A stretch of DNA of 64,000 nucleotides from Vibrio metoecus (GCF_000696385.1 NZ_JJMN01000044.1:1-64000), one strand, 5' to 3'. Positions 10,156 through 20,215 are shown, counted from the stretch's first letter. Notes: generated by a model not told the origin, from the letters alone. Made by a program: numbers and translations.

Positions 10156-10686
10156 TCATTTAACAATAAAGTGCTCTGGCTGCAAAGCCGGAATGTGATA
10201 AAAAGCGCGCAACGCATCCGACAGCATTTTGACTCGCAACGGCAAACCTTGTTCAAGAATATTGAGCACTTCACGGTGGACTTTGGTCATAAATGCGAGA
10301 CGGTCTGGCTCAAAATCTCCGTTGAGGTTGTCACAACTCACGGTAAAGGGGAAGCCTGCGCTCATCGCTAGAATCCATTCATAAGCTTGTGGACGAATTT
10401 CCACTTTTTCAAACTCGGCTTGTACTTGCGCGGTACGTCCATCCGGTTCATACCAATAACCAAAATCTTCGAGCAAACGTCGCTGCGGCCCGGCAACACA
10501 CCAATGGGAAATCTCATGCAAAGCAGAGGCATAAAAGCCACGTGCAAAAACAATCCGGTGATAACTGATCTGCTCATCGGCCGGTAAATAGATCGGCTCA
10601 TCACCACCTAACTCTAATTTGGTGTTGTAGTCGCAGTAAAAAGTCTGGTTGAAAATGTCAACTAAGTCTTGGTATTGATGGTTCAT
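10156..10686 (-). CDS. epmC: Elongation factor P hydroxylase EpmC (YfcM)
   Basis: A 176-residue protein that hydroxylates the beta-lysylated lysine of EF-P as the last step of its modification. Diagnostic blocks are GGDEPIYLPADEQISYHRIV, ASALHEISHWCVAG (likely metal-binding HE..H) and DFGYWYEPDGRTAQVQAEFE. The start is taken at MNHQYQDLVDIF (10686) by similarity to E. coli YfcM. EpmA and EpmB are not in this window. It is the promoter-proximal gene of an epmC-yfcL pair. Confidence 0.92.
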   Translation of the reverse strand: MNHQYQDLVDIFNQTFYCDYNTKLELGGDEPIYLPADEQISYHRIVFARGFYASALHEISHWCVAGPQRRLLEDFGYWYEPDGRTAQVQAEFEKVEIRPQAYEWILAMSAGFPFTVSCDNLNGDFEPDRLAFMTKVHREVLNILEQGLPLRVKMLSDALRAFYHIPALQPEHFIVK

Positions 10687-11052
10687 AGTGCATGGAAAAT
10701 AGGAGTGACGGCGTGCATTCTGGAGATTTTTTTCCATCGGGTAAAGAACTAAACCTCACACCGAAGATATCTACTCGGAAAACGTTTGGGTTACCCCAAC
10801 CATTAACTCATTAGTTTCACTAATTAATAACACCTTCACCTTATAAAAAATCATTGTTTATTCTCTAAGATAAACTCTAGAATTTCGCCTTAATTTTTCT
10901 ATACCAAACTACTTGGCGTTGCAGGTAGGCGGTAAGTGAACTCATCCCTATGAGCATAGATAAGCTATGTGATTAGGGGGAGTGAACGCAGCCAACACCG
11001 CTGCAACTTCAAGTAGGATGAGTATATCCTCTGCTGTTAAATGAGGTGATAC
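10687..11052. other. 366-bp intergenic region with ERIC element
   Basis: The gap separates epmC (minus) from the TRIC-type gene (plus). Positions 10740-10900 are AT-rich without an obvious gene. 10902-11031 is an ERIC repeat. Promoters for both divergent genes must lie here, but none stands out clearly. Confidence 0.6.
10902..11031. repeat. ERIC-type intergenic repeat, copy 2
   Basis: About 130 bp starting ATACCAAACTACTTGGCG and ending CAAGTAGGATGAGTATA, with the central palindrome GAGCATAGATAAGCTATGTG and the blocks TGCAGGTAGGCGGTAAGTGA and AACGCAGCCAACACCGCTGC. It is closer to the ERIC consensus than the copy at 2677 and ends about 20 bp before the start of the downstream gene. It probably forms part of that gene's leader. 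Confidence 0.85.
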
Positions 11053-11676
11053 ATGCTGCTAAGTATTTTGTATGTAATTGGGATCACGGCGGAAGCCATG
11101 ACCGGAGCCTTGAGTGCGGGCCGTCGCAAAATGGACTGGTTTGGTGTCATGCTGGTCGCCAGCGCCACCGCGATTGGTGGTGGCACTGTGCGCGATATTT
11201 TGCTTGGTCACTACCCTTTAGGTTGGGTAAAGAATCCTGAGTATCTGGCGATTACTTGTGTAGCAGGTGTACTGACCACTTGGGTCTACAAATGGGTGAT
11301 CAAGCTTAAAGGGTTATTTATTCGTCTTGATGCGCTAGGGCTGATTGTGTTTTCGATCATCGGCACACAAGTGGCAATGCGCATGGGCTTACACCCAGGC
11401 ATCTGCTTGGTATCTGCGGTTGTGACTGGTGTGTTTGGTGGTTTGCTACGCGATTTGATCTGCCGTCAGCCGCCCTTGGTATTGCATGAAGAGTTGTATG
11501 CGTCGATTGCTCTATTGGCATCGGGACTGTATCTAACCCTACTGGAATTTGGGGTGAGCGACGTAGTGAGTACCGTGGTAACTCTCGTGGTCGGTTACAC
11601 TCTGCGTATGGCTGCAGTACGTTTTAAATGGCGTCTCCCCTCTTTCCATTTGGAAGCTGAGAACTCGATTCACTAA
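11053..11676 (+). CDS. TRIC/UPF0126 family membrane protein (YadS-like)
   Basis: A 207-residue inner-membrane protein with about seven hydrophobic helices. It contains the two internal-repeat signatures of the family: GGGTVRDILLG (about residues 44-54) and FGGLLRDLICRQPPLVL (about 130-146). Related prokaryotic TRIC proteins are trimeric cation channels; some UPF0126 relatives have been linked to glycine transport. The start follows AGGTG at a good distance. The substrate here is unknown. Confidence 0.85.
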   Translation: MLLSILYVIGITAEAMTGALSAGRRKMDWFGVMLVASATAIGGGTVRDILLGHYPLGWVKNPEYLAITCVAGVLTTWVYKWVIKLKGLFIRLDALGLIVFSIIGTQVAMRMGLHPGICLVSAVVTGVFGGLLRDLICRQPPLVLHEELYASIALLASGLYLTLLEFGVSDVVSTVVTLVVGYTLRMAAVRFKWRLPSFHLEAENSIH

Positions 11677-11712
11677 CCATTCCTTATCTTTACTTGGTAA
11701 GTAGTGGATATG

Positions 11713-11740
11713 AAAACGCCCTCGATTGAGGGCGTTGTTG
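11713..11740. terminator. Terminator after the TRIC-type gene
   Basis: AACGCCCTC/GAGGGCGTT hairpin between the convergent TRIC-type gene and aroC, with an A-run before it that also serves the minus strand. Confidence 0.8.
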
Positions 11741-11770
11741 CATGTAAAGCTATGAACTCTAAAGATAAAA

Positions 11771-12856
11771 CTAGATTTTCGGTGTTGCCGTCATGACACC
11801 GTGGTTCTGACCACGATGACGCAGCAGATGATCCATCAGTACAATCGCCAACATAGCTTCTGCAATCGGTACGGCGCGAATGCCGACACAAGGGTCATGG
11901 CGACCTTTGGTGATAAGCTCGGTTGGCTCACCGTTAACATCAATTGTTTCACCCGGCACGGTAATGCTGGAAGTTGGCTTCAGGGCGATATTGGCGACAA
12001 TATCCTGCCCGCTAGAAATGCCGCCTAAAATGCCACCCGCATGGTTAGAACGGAAACCTTGTGGAGTGAGAGGATCACGATGTTGGCTGCCTTTTTGGCG
12101 CACGACATCAAAGCCATCACCAATCTCGACCCCTTTCACTGCGTTGATGCTCATCAACGCATGGGCAATATCCGCATCCAGACGGTCAAACACAGGCTCA
12201 CCCAGTCCGACCGGAACACCAGTAGCAACCACTTGGATTTTCGCGCCAATCGAATCGCCTTCTTTTTTCAGCTCGCGGATCAGCTCGTCAAACGCAGCCA
12301 CTTTATCGACATCAGGACAGAAGAAATCGTTGTTTTCAATCTCATTCCAATCCACTTTATCAATCGCGACATCCCCCATTTGCGACAAGTAAGCACGCAC
12401 TTCAATGCCAAATTCTTGCTGCAGGTATTTTTTGGCAATCGCTCCCGCCGCGACACGCATGGCGGTTTCACGCGCCGATGAACGGCCACCACCGCGATAA
12501 TCACGTACACCGTATTTTTGATGATAGGTGTAATCCGCATGTCCGGGACGGAACTTATCTTTGATATCTGAATAATCTTTGGAACGTTGGTCGGTGTTTT
12601 CGATCAATAGCCCAATCGATGTGCCTGTGGTTTTTCCCTCAAACACACCAGCGAGAATTTTGACTTCGTCCGGCTCACGACGCTGAGTGGTATAGCGTGA
12701 TGTGCCAGGACGACGACGGTCGAGATCCACTTGTAAATCCGCTTCGCAAATAGCTAGCCCCGGTGGGCAGCCATCCACAATACATCCCAGTGCGATACCG
12801 TGACTTTCTCCGAATGTGGTCACTCGAAAATGTTGTCCGATACTGTTTCCTGCCAT
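11771..12856 (-). CDS. aroC: Chorismate synthase AroC
   Basis: A 361-residue FMN-dependent enzyme that converts EPSP to chorismate, the branch point of aromatic amino acids, folate and ubiquinone. Signatures are [15 protein letters not shown] (residues 10-24), [40 protein letters not shown] and [20 protein letters not shown]. It lies downstream of prmB on the same strand, as in E. coli, but a strong terminator at 13034-13062 separates them here. Confidence 0.97.
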   Translation of the reverse strand: MAGNSIGQHFRVTTFGESHGIALGCIVDGCPPGLAICEADLQVDLDRRRPGTSRYTTQRREPDEVKILAGVFEGKTTGTSIGLLIENTDQRSKDYSDIKDKFRPGHADYTYHQKYGVRDYRGGGRSSARETAMRVAAGAIAKKYLQQEFGIEVRAYLSQMGDVAIDKVDWNEIENNDFFCPDVDKVAAFDELIRELKKEGDSIGAKIQVVATGVPVGLGEPVFDRLDADIAHALMSINAVKGVEIGDGFDVVRQKGSQHRDPLTPQGFRSNHAGGILGGISSGQDIVANIALKPTSSITVPGETIDVNGEPTELITKGRHDPCVGIRAVPIAEAMLAIVLMDHLLRHRGQNHGVMTATPKI

Positions 12857-13033
12857 GACTTCCTCAATACACAGTGAAACGTAAGTTTCACCGATTAACT
12901 GTTCTTCGTGGCTTCATAGTGGCGTTAATGCTTTGTGATGTAAAGTCCTAAAAATGACCAGATTCGACCGTTTTCACCGGCTAATAGTGTTATTCACCAC
13001 CTTAAGCAAGTTTTCGGTGGAAGCAGCACCATG

Positions 13034-13062
13034 AAAAACGCCGACTCAAAGGTCGGCGTTGG
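13034..13062 (-). terminator. Terminator between prmB and aroC
   Basis: On the minus strand AACGCCGAC, loop CTTTGA, GTCGGCGTT, then a T run. The 9-bp perfect stem lies about 20 bp after the prmB stop. Confidence 0.9.
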
Positions 13063-13083
13063 AATAAGTTCAGCGTGTCATCA

Positions 13084-14016
13084 TTAATCTTTGTACAGCG
13101 CGAAATCCGCAGCACAATCGATAAGCTGCTCACGAGTCAGCAAAAATACGCCATGGCCGCCATTTTCAAACTCTAACCAAGTAAATGGAATGTGTGGATA
13201 CTGCTCCATCATGTGCACCATCGAGTTGCCCACTTCACACACCAGAACCCCGTTCTCTTTCAGATAGAGTGGCGCATTGGCCAGAATACGGCGTGCCAGT
13301 TTCAAACCATCGCTACCGGCAGCAAGGCCAAGTTCAGGCTCATGACGGAACTCACTTGGCAGGCTATCCATGTCTTCTTGATCCACATAAGGTGGATTGG
13401 TCACGATCAGGTCATACTGCTCTTGTGGCAGATCACGGAAAAGATCGGAACGGATTGGGAAAACTTGCTGTTCTAGGCCATGATCTTGAATGTTTTGCTC
13501 GGCCACTTGCAGAGCATCTGCCGAGATATCAATCGCATCCACTTCGGCTTCTGGGAAAGCATTGGCACAAGCAATCGCAATACAGCCGCTGCCAGTACAC
13601 AAATCCATGATGCGCGTTGGCTCTTCAATCAACCAAGGTTCAAAACGGTTTTGGATCAATTCACCGATCGGCGAACGCGGTACCAATACACGTTGGTCAA
13701 CAAAGAATTCAAGGCCACAGAACCACGCTTTGTTGGTCAGGTACGCGACCGGAGTACGATCGTTAATGCGTTTGATCACGCGTTCAACCACACGCAGGCG
13801 CTCGCTGCTGGTCAGGCGTGAACTCAGTACATGCGGAGGCACATCAATCGGCAGATAGAGCGTTGGCAGAATGAGTTGTACCGCTTCATCCCAAGCGTTA
13901 TCCGTGCCTTGACCATAAAACAGGTTAGCAGCGTTAAATCGACTCACAGTCCAACGAATCATGTCTTGCAAGGTATGCAGTTCAGAAACCGCTTCCTCAA
14001 CGAAAATCTTATCCAA
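13084..14016 (-). CDS. prmB: Ribosomal protein L3 glutamine methyltransferase PrmB
   Basis: A 310-residue SAM-dependent methyltransferase acting on L3, of the PrmC fold. It shows [20 protein letters not shown] (SAM loop) and [12 protein letters not shown] (NPPY motif contacting the glutamine). The chosen start is TTG at 14016 (read as [10 protein letters not shown]), because GGAGG sits just upstream and the length then equals that of E. coli PrmB. The longer form would start at another TTG with its coding sequence overlapping that Shine-Dalgarno. It is divergent from smrB. Confidence 0.94.
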   Translation of the reverse strand: MDKIFVEEAVSELHTLQDMIRWTVSRFNAANLFYGQGTDNAWDEAVQLILPTLYLPIDVPPHVLSSRLTSSERLRVVERVIKRINDRTPVAYLTNKAWFCGLEFFVDQRVLVPRSPIGELIQNRFEPWLIEEPTRIMDLCTGSGCIAIACANAFPEAEVDAIDISADALQVAEQNIQDHGLEQQVFPIRSDLFRDLPQEQYDLIVTNPPYVDQEDMDSLPSEFRHEPELGLAAGSDGLKLARRILANAPLYLKENGVLVCEVGNSMVHMMEQYPHIPFTWLEFENGGHGVFLLTREQLIDCAADFALYKD

Positions 14017-14082
14017 AATTGCCTCCAAAAAGCGCTACAATACCGCGTCATCCATTTACAGTAACAAAAACACGTCACCCTA

Positions 14083-14643
14083 ATGAGCAAAAACGATCAC
14101 CGAATTACCCATAACAAGAATGATAAAGATAATCTTGACGACGATTTCTCACTGTTTCGTGACGAAGTAAAGGGCGTAAAAAAGTTGCGTCAGGATACCA
14201 TACTCCACGCACCAAACAGAAATCCCAAGCAAAAAGAAATCCGCCGTACCGAGCGTGAAGCTTCCGACAACGATTTCTATTTCTCAGATGAGTTTATGCC
14301 CCATCTGAGTGATGAAGGCCCAACGCGTTACGCGCGTGGTGATGTCTCCAAATATGAAGTGAAACGGCTACGCCGTGGCGTGTATGTGCCCGATGTGTTT
14401 TTGGACATGCACGGCATGACTCAGCAAGAAGCGAAGCGCGAATTGGGGGCGATGATTGCCTACTGCTTAAAAGAGAATGTGCATTGTGCTTGTGTGCAGC
14501 ATGGCATTGGCAAGCACATCTTAAAACAGAACGTTCCACTATGGTTGGCGCAGCACCCCGATGTACTCGCATTCCACCAAGCACCACTTGAGTTTGGTGG
14601 TGATGGCGCACTACTGGTGCTGCTGTCGATTCCTGAGAAATAG
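14083..14643 (+). CDS. smrB: Ribosome-rescue endonuclease SmrB
   Basis: A 186-residue protein with a C-terminal Smr domain: LDMHGMTQQEAKREL (about residues 107-121), CVQHGIGKHILKQNVPLWL and GGDGALLVLL. SmrB cleaves mRNA between collided ribosomes to start rescue. The N-terminal half is charged and low in complexity, as in homologues. It converges on flhB with only 7 bp between stops, so no terminator is visible between them. Confidence 0.93.
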   Translation: MSKNDHRITHNKNDKDNLDDDFSLFRDEVKGVKKLRQDTILHAPNRNPKQKEIRRTEREASDNDFYFSDEFMPHLSDEGPTRYARGDVSKYEVKRLRRGVYVPDVFLDMHGMTQQEAKRELGAMIAYCLKENVHCACVQHGIGKHILKQNVPLWLAQHPDVLAFHQAPLEFGGDGALLVLLSIPEK

Positions 14644-14650
14644 CGAATCT

Positions 14651-15783
14651 TTAGTAACGCATATCCGGTGGGATCGGCATATTCTCTTCATTGAGCTTCG
14701 GCCGCTGACCACCTTTACGGCGGTACTGTTTTAGCTGGAACACGAACGCCAGCACTTGCGCGACCGCAACGAACAAGCCATCTGGAATTTGCTGCTCAAG
14801 CTCAGTGGTGTGGTATAACGCTCGCGCCAAAGGCGGTGCAGGAACAATCGCAATGTCGTATTCCCGCGCAATTTCACGGATTTTTAATGCCATATGATCC
14901 ACGCCCTTGGCAATCACTACGGGCGCTTTATCGGTATTTTGCTTATAACGTAGCGCGACCGAGAAGTGCTCCGGGTTGGTGATGATCACGTCCGCCTGTG
15001 GCAGTGCAGCCATCATCCGCCGCTGCGCCGCTTCACGTTGCAGCATACGAATACGCCCTTTCACCTCAGGTTTACCTTCGGTGTCTTTGTATTCGTCTTT
15101 CACTTCCTGCTTGGTCATTTTCAGTTGGTTAGCGTGTTGCCAAATCTGAAACGGAATATCAATCGCCACCACCACCAGTAATGAACAGCTGATCAGCAAT
15201 ACAAAGTTGAGCAGGATATCGAGCGCATGGAAGATGTTTTGCGGGTAGACATCTAAACTGAGTTGGAATAGATCTTTTTGTGAGGCTTCGATGAGATAGA
15301 AAAGCTACCCCCCGCCACCAACATGACTTTTAGAATCGACTTGAGCAGTTCAACCCAGCTTTGCATACCAAACATCCGCTTAAACCCACTCAGTGGATTC
15401 ATTTTGGACAGTTTGGGCATTGCCGCTTCTGCGGAAAAATTAATTCCCCCGATCCCTGCTGCACCAATCAATGCCGCGGTAAACAAGGTAATCAAAATCA
15501 TCAGCAGAGGTAGCAGCAAATTAACCAGCGCCCCACCTATGATATCGAACAGTTTCCCGACATCGAAGATTTCTTCTCGGCTGAGCGAAAACAGCCGCTG
15601 CATAGCCGTGAATAGACCTTGGGCTAAGGCTTCGCCAAACCACATCAAGGAAACCGCACCTACTACTAATACAGAGACAGAAGCCAACTCCTTCGAACGT
15701 GCAACTTGGCCTTTTTCCTTGGCCTGCTGCAACCTTCGGGGGGTGGCTTCTTCGGTCCTTTCTTGGCCGTCGGATTCTGCCAA
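14651..15783 (-). CDS. flhB: Flagellar export gate protein FlhB, apparent frameshift
   Basis: Inner-membrane component of the flagellar type III export gate that switches substrate class by self-cleavage. The N-terminal part (MAESDGQERTEEATPRRLQQ) carries four membrane segments. The frame breaks at about 15301. One missing T in a T run would give GGSFFYLIEASQKDLF and restore about 377 residues. The cytoplasmic domain has QMKMTKQEVKDEYK-like residues and the cleavage motif, here NPEH (ITNPEHFSVAL) instead of the more usual NPTH. It is the last gene of the fliKLMNOPQR-flhB run, 9 bp after fliR. Confidence 0.92.
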
Positions 15784-15792
15784 ATCAGCCTC

Positions 15793-16575
15793 CTAACAGT
15801 TCAAGCGAATAAGACGGCAGATCTGCTCTTCCGTCTCTTGCCAGTAAATTTCGTAATGGGTGTACAAGCCGCTAAGGATGTACCAACACAGCAGCAGACC
15901 CACAAGGAGCGCAAACGAGAAGCCAAGCGAGAAGATGTTAAGCTGCGGCGCAGCACGAGTCATCACGCCAAACGAGAGGTTCACGGTGAGCAGTGCAATA
16001 ATGCCTGAGAGCGATACCGCGAGTGAGGCTTTAAACATAATACCAAGCCACAAGGCTAACTCGCGATAATCGACCGTAGTGAGTGAGCCGCTGCCAATCG
16101 GCAAGCTTTTAAAGCTGAACACCACCAGTTGGATCATTTTTAAATGACCATCACTGGAGAGAAAAAACAGCGTAGCCAACAGCATAAACATCTGGCCCAG
16201 TAACGGTGTATTTTGTCCATTGGCAGGGTCAACCATAGAGGCAAAACCCAAGCTCGATTGCATACCGAGAATTTGACCAAGCATGACAAAGATTTGCACC
16301 AAAAACTGGGTAACCATGCCCATCGCCATGCCAATCACAATCTGTTCAAAGGTGATCATGAATCCTTGCAGTGAGAGCAAAGCGATATCGGAAGGCACAG
16401 CAGGAATGGCCGGCATCACCGCAAAGGTTAAAGCTAACCCCAAATAAAGACGCACACGCGCAGGCACAAAACGCGCGCCAGTGACCGTCATCACCATCAA
16501 CATGGCCGCAATACGCGTGTACGGCCAAAAATAGTTAGCGATGAAATCGAGGACGACACTGGCTGGATACTCCAT
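15793..16575 (-). CDS. fliR: Flagellar export gate protein FliR
   Basis: A 260-residue polytopic protein of the FliP-FliQ-FliR export channel in the MS-ring. Typical features are the N-terminal YFWPYTRIAAMLMVMT, the central LGFASMVDPANGQNTPLLGQ loop and the C-terminal helices ending in the charged EIYWQETEEQICRLIRLNC. It is tightly packed between fliQ (8 bp) and flhB (9 bp) in the operon. Confidence 0.96.
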   Translation of the reverse strand: MEYPASVVLDFIANYFWPYTRIAAMLMVMTVTGARFVPARVRLYLGLALTFAVMPAIPAVPSDIALLSLQGFMITFEQIVIGMAMGMVTQFLVQIFVMLGQILGMQSSLGFASMVDPANGQNTPLLGQMFMLLATLFFLSSDGHLKMIQLVVFSFKSLPIGSGSLTTVDYRELALWLGIMFKASLAVSLSGIIALLTVNLSFGVMTRAAPQLNIFSLGFSFALLVGLLLCWYILSGLYTHYEIYWQETEEQICRLIRLNC

Positions 16576-16583
16576 AAGTGCTC

Positions 16584-16853
16584 CTAGTACAGAACCTGTG
16601 GCAAGCGCTCAATCATGCTGTAGAAAAAGTCCATCAGCATTTGCGTCATCCAATGCCCAAAGAACATCAACGCTAATAAGGTGATGATCAAACGCGGCAA
16701 AAAACTCAGTGTCTGTTCGTTAATCGAGGTCGCGGCCTGAAAAATCGCAACCACGAGACCAATCAGCAAGCTAGGGATGATAATGGCACACACCATAATC
16801 AGCACCAGCCAGAGTGATTCTTTGAACAGTTCGACAAATATCTCTGGTGTCAT
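16584..16853 (-). CDS. fliQ: Flagellar export gate protein FliQ
   Basis: An 89-residue protein with two transmembrane helices (about residues 14-38 and 52-75) and the conserved QAATSINEQTLSFLPRL loop. Four copies join FliP and FliR in the export gate. It lies between fliP and fliR with 12- and 8-bp gaps. Confidence 0.96.
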   Translation of the reverse strand: MTPEIFVELFKESLWLVLIMVCAIIIPSLLIGLVVAIFQAATSINEQTLSFLPRLIITLLALMFFGHWMTQMLMDFFYSMIERLPQVLY

Positions 16854-16865
16854 GTTGCTTCCCCG

Positions 16866-17765
16866 CTACAAGGCAAAACTGCCCGCCAAGGTCGACAGGA
16901 TCAAGTTCCAGCCATCCACCAACACGAACAACATCAATTTAAAAGGTAGAGAAACAATCATAGGCGAGAGCATCATCATACCCATCGCCATGAGTACCGA
17001 AGCGACCACCAAGTCGATGATCAAAAACGGCAAAAACAGCATAAAACCAATCTGGAACGCGGTTTTTAACTCCGACGTGATAAAGGCAGGAATGAGCACC
17101 GCCATGGAAACTTGCTCAGGCGCGGTCACTTGAGCGCCCGACATTTCAACGAAGGTTTCCAGATCTTTAACTCGGGTCTGCTTGAGCATGAAGGCCTTCA
17201 TTGGCTCTTGCGCTAAATCAAACGCTTGGCGCGCAGAGATCTGTTCATTGAGATAAGGCTGCACCGCTTGCTCATTAATCTGGTTAAACACTGGCGCCAT
17301 AATGAAAAACGTTAGAAATAGCGCAATACCAATAATCACTTGGTTGGAAGGCGTTTGTTGCAAACCCATGGCTTGCCGCAGAATTGACATCACCACCACA
17401 ATGCGAGTGAATGAGGTCATCAAAATCACCATGGCAGGCAGGAAGCCCAACATGGTCATCAGTGCCAGAATTTGCAGGTTTATCGAGTAATCTTCACTGC
17501 CATCCGGATTGGTGGTCATGGTGAAAGCGGGAATGCCACTCCCCCCGCTGCTACTGCCCAACGCGATGGTTTTGGCGTTACCTTGTTCTTTTTCAAGTGC
17601 TGTAACGGTGACAGAAGATGCCCCCGCCGCAGTCGATGGAATTCCGGTATTGAGTGGTTCTTCAGCAAAAGCGAGCGAAGCAAAACCTAGCATGCCGGAG
17701 AGCAGCCAAGTGAGTAACCCAGTTGTCAACCAAGAGGTCAAATTAAGTCTTTGAGTCCGTTTCAT
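16866..17765 (-). CDS. fliP: Flagellar export gate protein FliP
   Basis: A 299-residue protein with a cleavable-type signal sequence (hydrophobic [18 protein letters not shown], residues 17-34) and an extended Ser/Gly-rich periplasmic segment. The conserved core follows: [20 protein letters not shown], then TPPNQV-like [19 protein letters not shown], and the last two helices ending [18 protein letters not shown]. Five copies form the ring of the export channel. Its start overlaps the fliO stop by 4 bp (ATGA type), so it is translationally coupled. Confidence 0.96.
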   Translation of the reverse strand: MKRTQRLNLTSWLTTGLLTWLLSGMLGFASLAFAEEPLNTGIPSTAAGASSVTVTALEKEQGNAKTIALGSSSGGSGIPAFTMTTNPDGSEDYSINLQILALMTMLGFLPAMVILMTSFTRIVVVMSILRQAMGLQQTPSNQVIIGIALFLTFFIMAPVFNQINEQAVQPYLNEQISARQAFDLAQEPMKAFMLKQTRVKDLETFVEMSGAQVTAPEQVSMAVLIPAFITSELKTAFQIGFMLFLPFLIIDLVVASVLMAMGMMMLSPMIVSLPFKLMLFVLVDGWNLILSTLAGSFAL

Positions 17766-18133
17766 TTTTTTTCTAGTAGCTGCATCAACTGGTTGGAAAA
17801 AGGCGTTGCAGGCAGCTCCTCCTGTGTGAGTGGATTATCGAGTTTGGCCAGCAGTTGAATCGACTGAGTGGTCACCCCAATCAGATACTGCTCTTCGCCC
17901 ACTTGAATGATCATCACCCGCTCTCGGGTACCAACGGGCAGTTGTTTGACAATACTGAGCCCTTTTTGCTGACCGAAGGCAGGAACCCGCATCCGTTTTA
18001 GCAACCAAGCCAGTAAAAGGATCAGGGCAATAACGAACAAAAGCGACCCAAAAGTGGTCGCCAAATCCAGTTGGCTGCTGGTTGCAGCCAACCCAGGAAC
18101 AGGGATAAGAATCAGAGCCGCCAATTTTCGCAT
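17762..18133 (-). CDS. fliO: Flagellar export gate assembly protein FliO
   Basis: A 123-residue protein with an N-terminal hydrophobic leader, one clear membrane segment ([18 protein letters not shown]) and a short cytoplasmic domain with [20 protein letters not shown]. FliO helps FliP assemble. It is 3 bp after fliN and overlaps fliP. Confidence 0.93.
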   Translation of the reverse strand: MRKLAALILIPVPGLAATSSQLDLATTFGSLLFVIALILLLAWLLKRMRVPAFGQQKGLSIVKQLPVGTRERVMIIQVGEEQYLIGVTTQSIQLLAKLDNPLTQEELPATPFSNQLMQLLEKK

Positions 18134-18136
18134 TGG

Positions 18137-18547
18137 CTATCTCAGTTTCTTGATACGTTCAGTCTGGCTGATTACGTCGGTCAAGCGGATACCGAACTTA
18201 TCGTTCACCACTACCACTTCGCCATGCGCAATCAGCGTGCCGTTAACCATCACATCCAGTGATTCACCCGCAATACGATCTAGCTCAACCACCGAACCTT
18301 GGTTCAATTGCAGCAGGTTACGGATACTGATTTTAGAACGCCCGACTTCCATCGAAATGGTCACTGGAATATCCATAATGGTATCCAGCTTGCGGCGTTC
18401 GTCATCACTGATCGGTGGCGCAGTATTTTTTAACTCTTCAAGCGGTGCGGCTAAGATTTCATCCACATCAATATCGGGCGCATTCGGATCTTCACCTAGT
18501 GCTGCTGCCCACTCTTCAGCCAATCTTTCATCTTCGCTTTTTGCCAT
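18137..18547 (-). CDS. fliN: Flagellar switch protein FliN
   Basis: A 136-residue C-ring protein. The variable acidic N-terminus (KSEDERLAEEWAAALGED) precedes the SpoA domain: IPVTISMEVGRSKISIRNLL, GSVVELDRIAGESLDVMVNG and GEVVVVNDKFGIRLTDVIS. FliN binds FliH and CheY and forms the lower C-ring. ATG 18547 is preferred to the TTG two codons upstream because AGGTAG is correctly spaced for it. Confidence 0.96.
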   Translation of the reverse strand: MAKSEDERLAEEWAAALGEDPNAPDIDVDEILAAPLEELKNTAPPISDDERRKLDTIMDIPVTISMEVGRSKISIRNLLQLNQGSVVELDRIAGESLDVMVNGTLIAHGEVVVVNDKFGIRLTDVISQTERIKKLR

Positions 18548-18619
18548 CTTCAACTACCTATTGGTTCTGATCTTCATTCGCTGGGTGACAGCGAGGTCAT
18601 CCTAATCACGTGTAACGGG

Positions 18620-19669
18620 TTACTCGATTTCGTCTTCTTCTGCGTTTTCAAACTCGGCCATAATATCTTTGCCGAGGAAGGCGAGATCCGTTTTCACCAC
18701 ATCAGGGCGTTTGATTTTTTCGGAAACTTGTACCGCGAGCTTCTCTCCGGAGCGACCCATTTTAACGCGGTAAGTCGGTAACTCTTCAACAAACATCACC
18801 GCGTGTTCTGGCATTTTGATCGGGATAACATCACCAACTTGCAACTCCATCAAATCACGCAGCGCAATATCCATTTCCAGTAGGTTCACTCGGAAATTGA
18901 CCGGCACATCCATGATCTCCTCACGCAGCGCGGTGCTCCAACGCACGTCGGTTTCCATTTTGTCCGACTGTACACCCGCATCAAGCAGTTCACGGATTGG
19001 CTCAACCATGGAATACGGCATCACCATGTGGAAATCACCACCGCCGCCATCCACTTCAACGTGGAAAGAGCTGACTACAATCACTTCCGTCGGACTGACA
19101 ATGTTCGCCATACTCGGGTTCACTTCGGAATCGAGGTATTCAAACTCAACCCCCATCACCGGAGACCACGCTTCTTTGTAGTCAGCAAACACGATTTTGA
19201 GCAGCAGTTGAATAACGCGTCGCTCGGTCGGGGTAAATTCACGGCCTTCAATCCGCGCATGGTAACGACCATCGCCGCCGAAGAAGTTCTCAACCAGAAT
19301 AAACACCAAGCGCGCTTCCATGGTCACCAACGCGGTGCCTTTTAAGGGGCGAAAACGCACCATGTTCAAACTGGTAGGGACATACAAGGTGTTTTGGTAT
19401 TCACCAAACTTCATCATCTGTACGCCGTTGATCGATACTTCAGCGGTTTTGCGCAGCATGTTAAAGAGACTGATGCGTAGGTGGCGAGCAAAACGTTCAT
19501 TGATCAGCTCCAGAGTCGGCATTCGACCCCGGACGATACGATCTTGGGAAGAAAAATCGAAGTTTACCGCGCCGGGGACCGACTTGGGTAATTCCTCTTC
19601 TTCCTCATCGACACTATCGACACCATGGAGCAGCGCATCAATTTCGTCTTGGCTTAATAAATCAGTCAC
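18620..19669 (-). CDS. fliM: Flagellar switch protein FliM
   Basis: A 349-residue C-ring protein. The N-terminal CheY-P-binding peptide MTDLLSQDEIDALLHGVD is followed by the central CheC-like domain (GGDGRYHARIEGREFTPTER) and a C-terminal SpoA domain (RDLMELQVGDVIPIKMPEHA), ending in an acidic tail. It lies between fliL (7 bp) and fliN (about 70 bp). Confidence 0.97.
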   Translation of the reverse strand: MTDLLSQDEIDALLHGVDSVDEEEEELPKSVPGAVNFDFSSQDRIVRGRMPTLELINERFARHLRISLFNMLRKTAEVSINGVQMMKFGEYQNTLYVPTSLNMVRFRPLKGTALVTMEARLVFILVENFFGGDGRYHARIEGREFTPTERRVIQLLLKIVFADYKEAWSPVMGVEFEYLDSEVNPSMANIVSPTEVIVVSSFHVEVDGGGGDFHMVMPYSMVEPIRELLDAGVQSDKMETDVRWSTALREEIMDVPVNFRVNLLEMDIALRDLMELQVGDVIPIKMPEHAVMFVEELPTYRVKMGRSGEKLAVQVSEKIKRPDVVKTDLAFLGKDIMAEFENAEEDEIE

Positions 19670-19676
19670 ATTTCAC

Positions 19677-20181
19677 CTATTGCATTACAAAATCGGTAAA
19701 CAGCACTTTTTCAATAATCGGCTTACCTACGGCTTGGTTAAGTGCCGCTTTGATGTCTTCAGTCGCTTTGTCGCGCAATTCAATACGTCCGTTAGGCGTA
19801 CGTAGCTGTTCAACAGTCGCCGAAGCAAAGGTGGCCAACAAGGTGCTTTCCACTAAAGGGGAATGGTAACGGGCTAAATTCTCGTTTTCGCTGCCCCGTA
19901 CCATCAACTGCACTTTGATTTGTACCATGCGATCTTTTGCATCACCCGTTACATTAAACACAAACGGCTGAGCAATGTTGACGTAAGAGACAGGGTCGGC
20001 AGGTGTCGCTGCTTGGCTCTGTTTTCTGCTCAGCTTGCGCTGCGGCCTCTTCACCACCGGATCCCATCATAAAAAATGCCGCACCACCACCGCCAGCCAG
20101 TAATACCACGGCGGCGATAATGATGATCAACAATTTCTTTTTCCCTTTGGGGGCATCCGCAACTTGTTCTTCTTCGGCCAT
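19677..20181 (-). CDS. fliL: Flagellar basal-body protein FliL, apparent frameshift
   Basis: A stator-supporting single-pass membrane protein. It has the cytoplasmic start MAEEEQVADAPKGKKK, one membrane helix (LLIIIIAAVVLLAGGGGAAF) and a periplasmic stomatin-like domain ending EKVLFTDFVMQ. The frame breaks at 20022-20025. One base fewer in the AAAA run gives EQKQSQAATPADPVSYVNIA and a 167-residue protein. It follows fliK and precedes fliM in the operon. Confidence 0.92.
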
Positions 20182-20215
20182 AATTGCCTCTGTATGTGGT
20201 TAATTTTGTATAAGT

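Noticed and set aside
11880..12392. 170-codon open frame opposite aroC
   Set aside because: Antisense shadow of a highly conserved enzyme gene; no independent support.
18054..18605. 183-codon open frame opposite fliO and fliN
   Set aside because: Ser/Ile-rich translation of the antisense strand across two genes; no ribosome site and no family resemblance.
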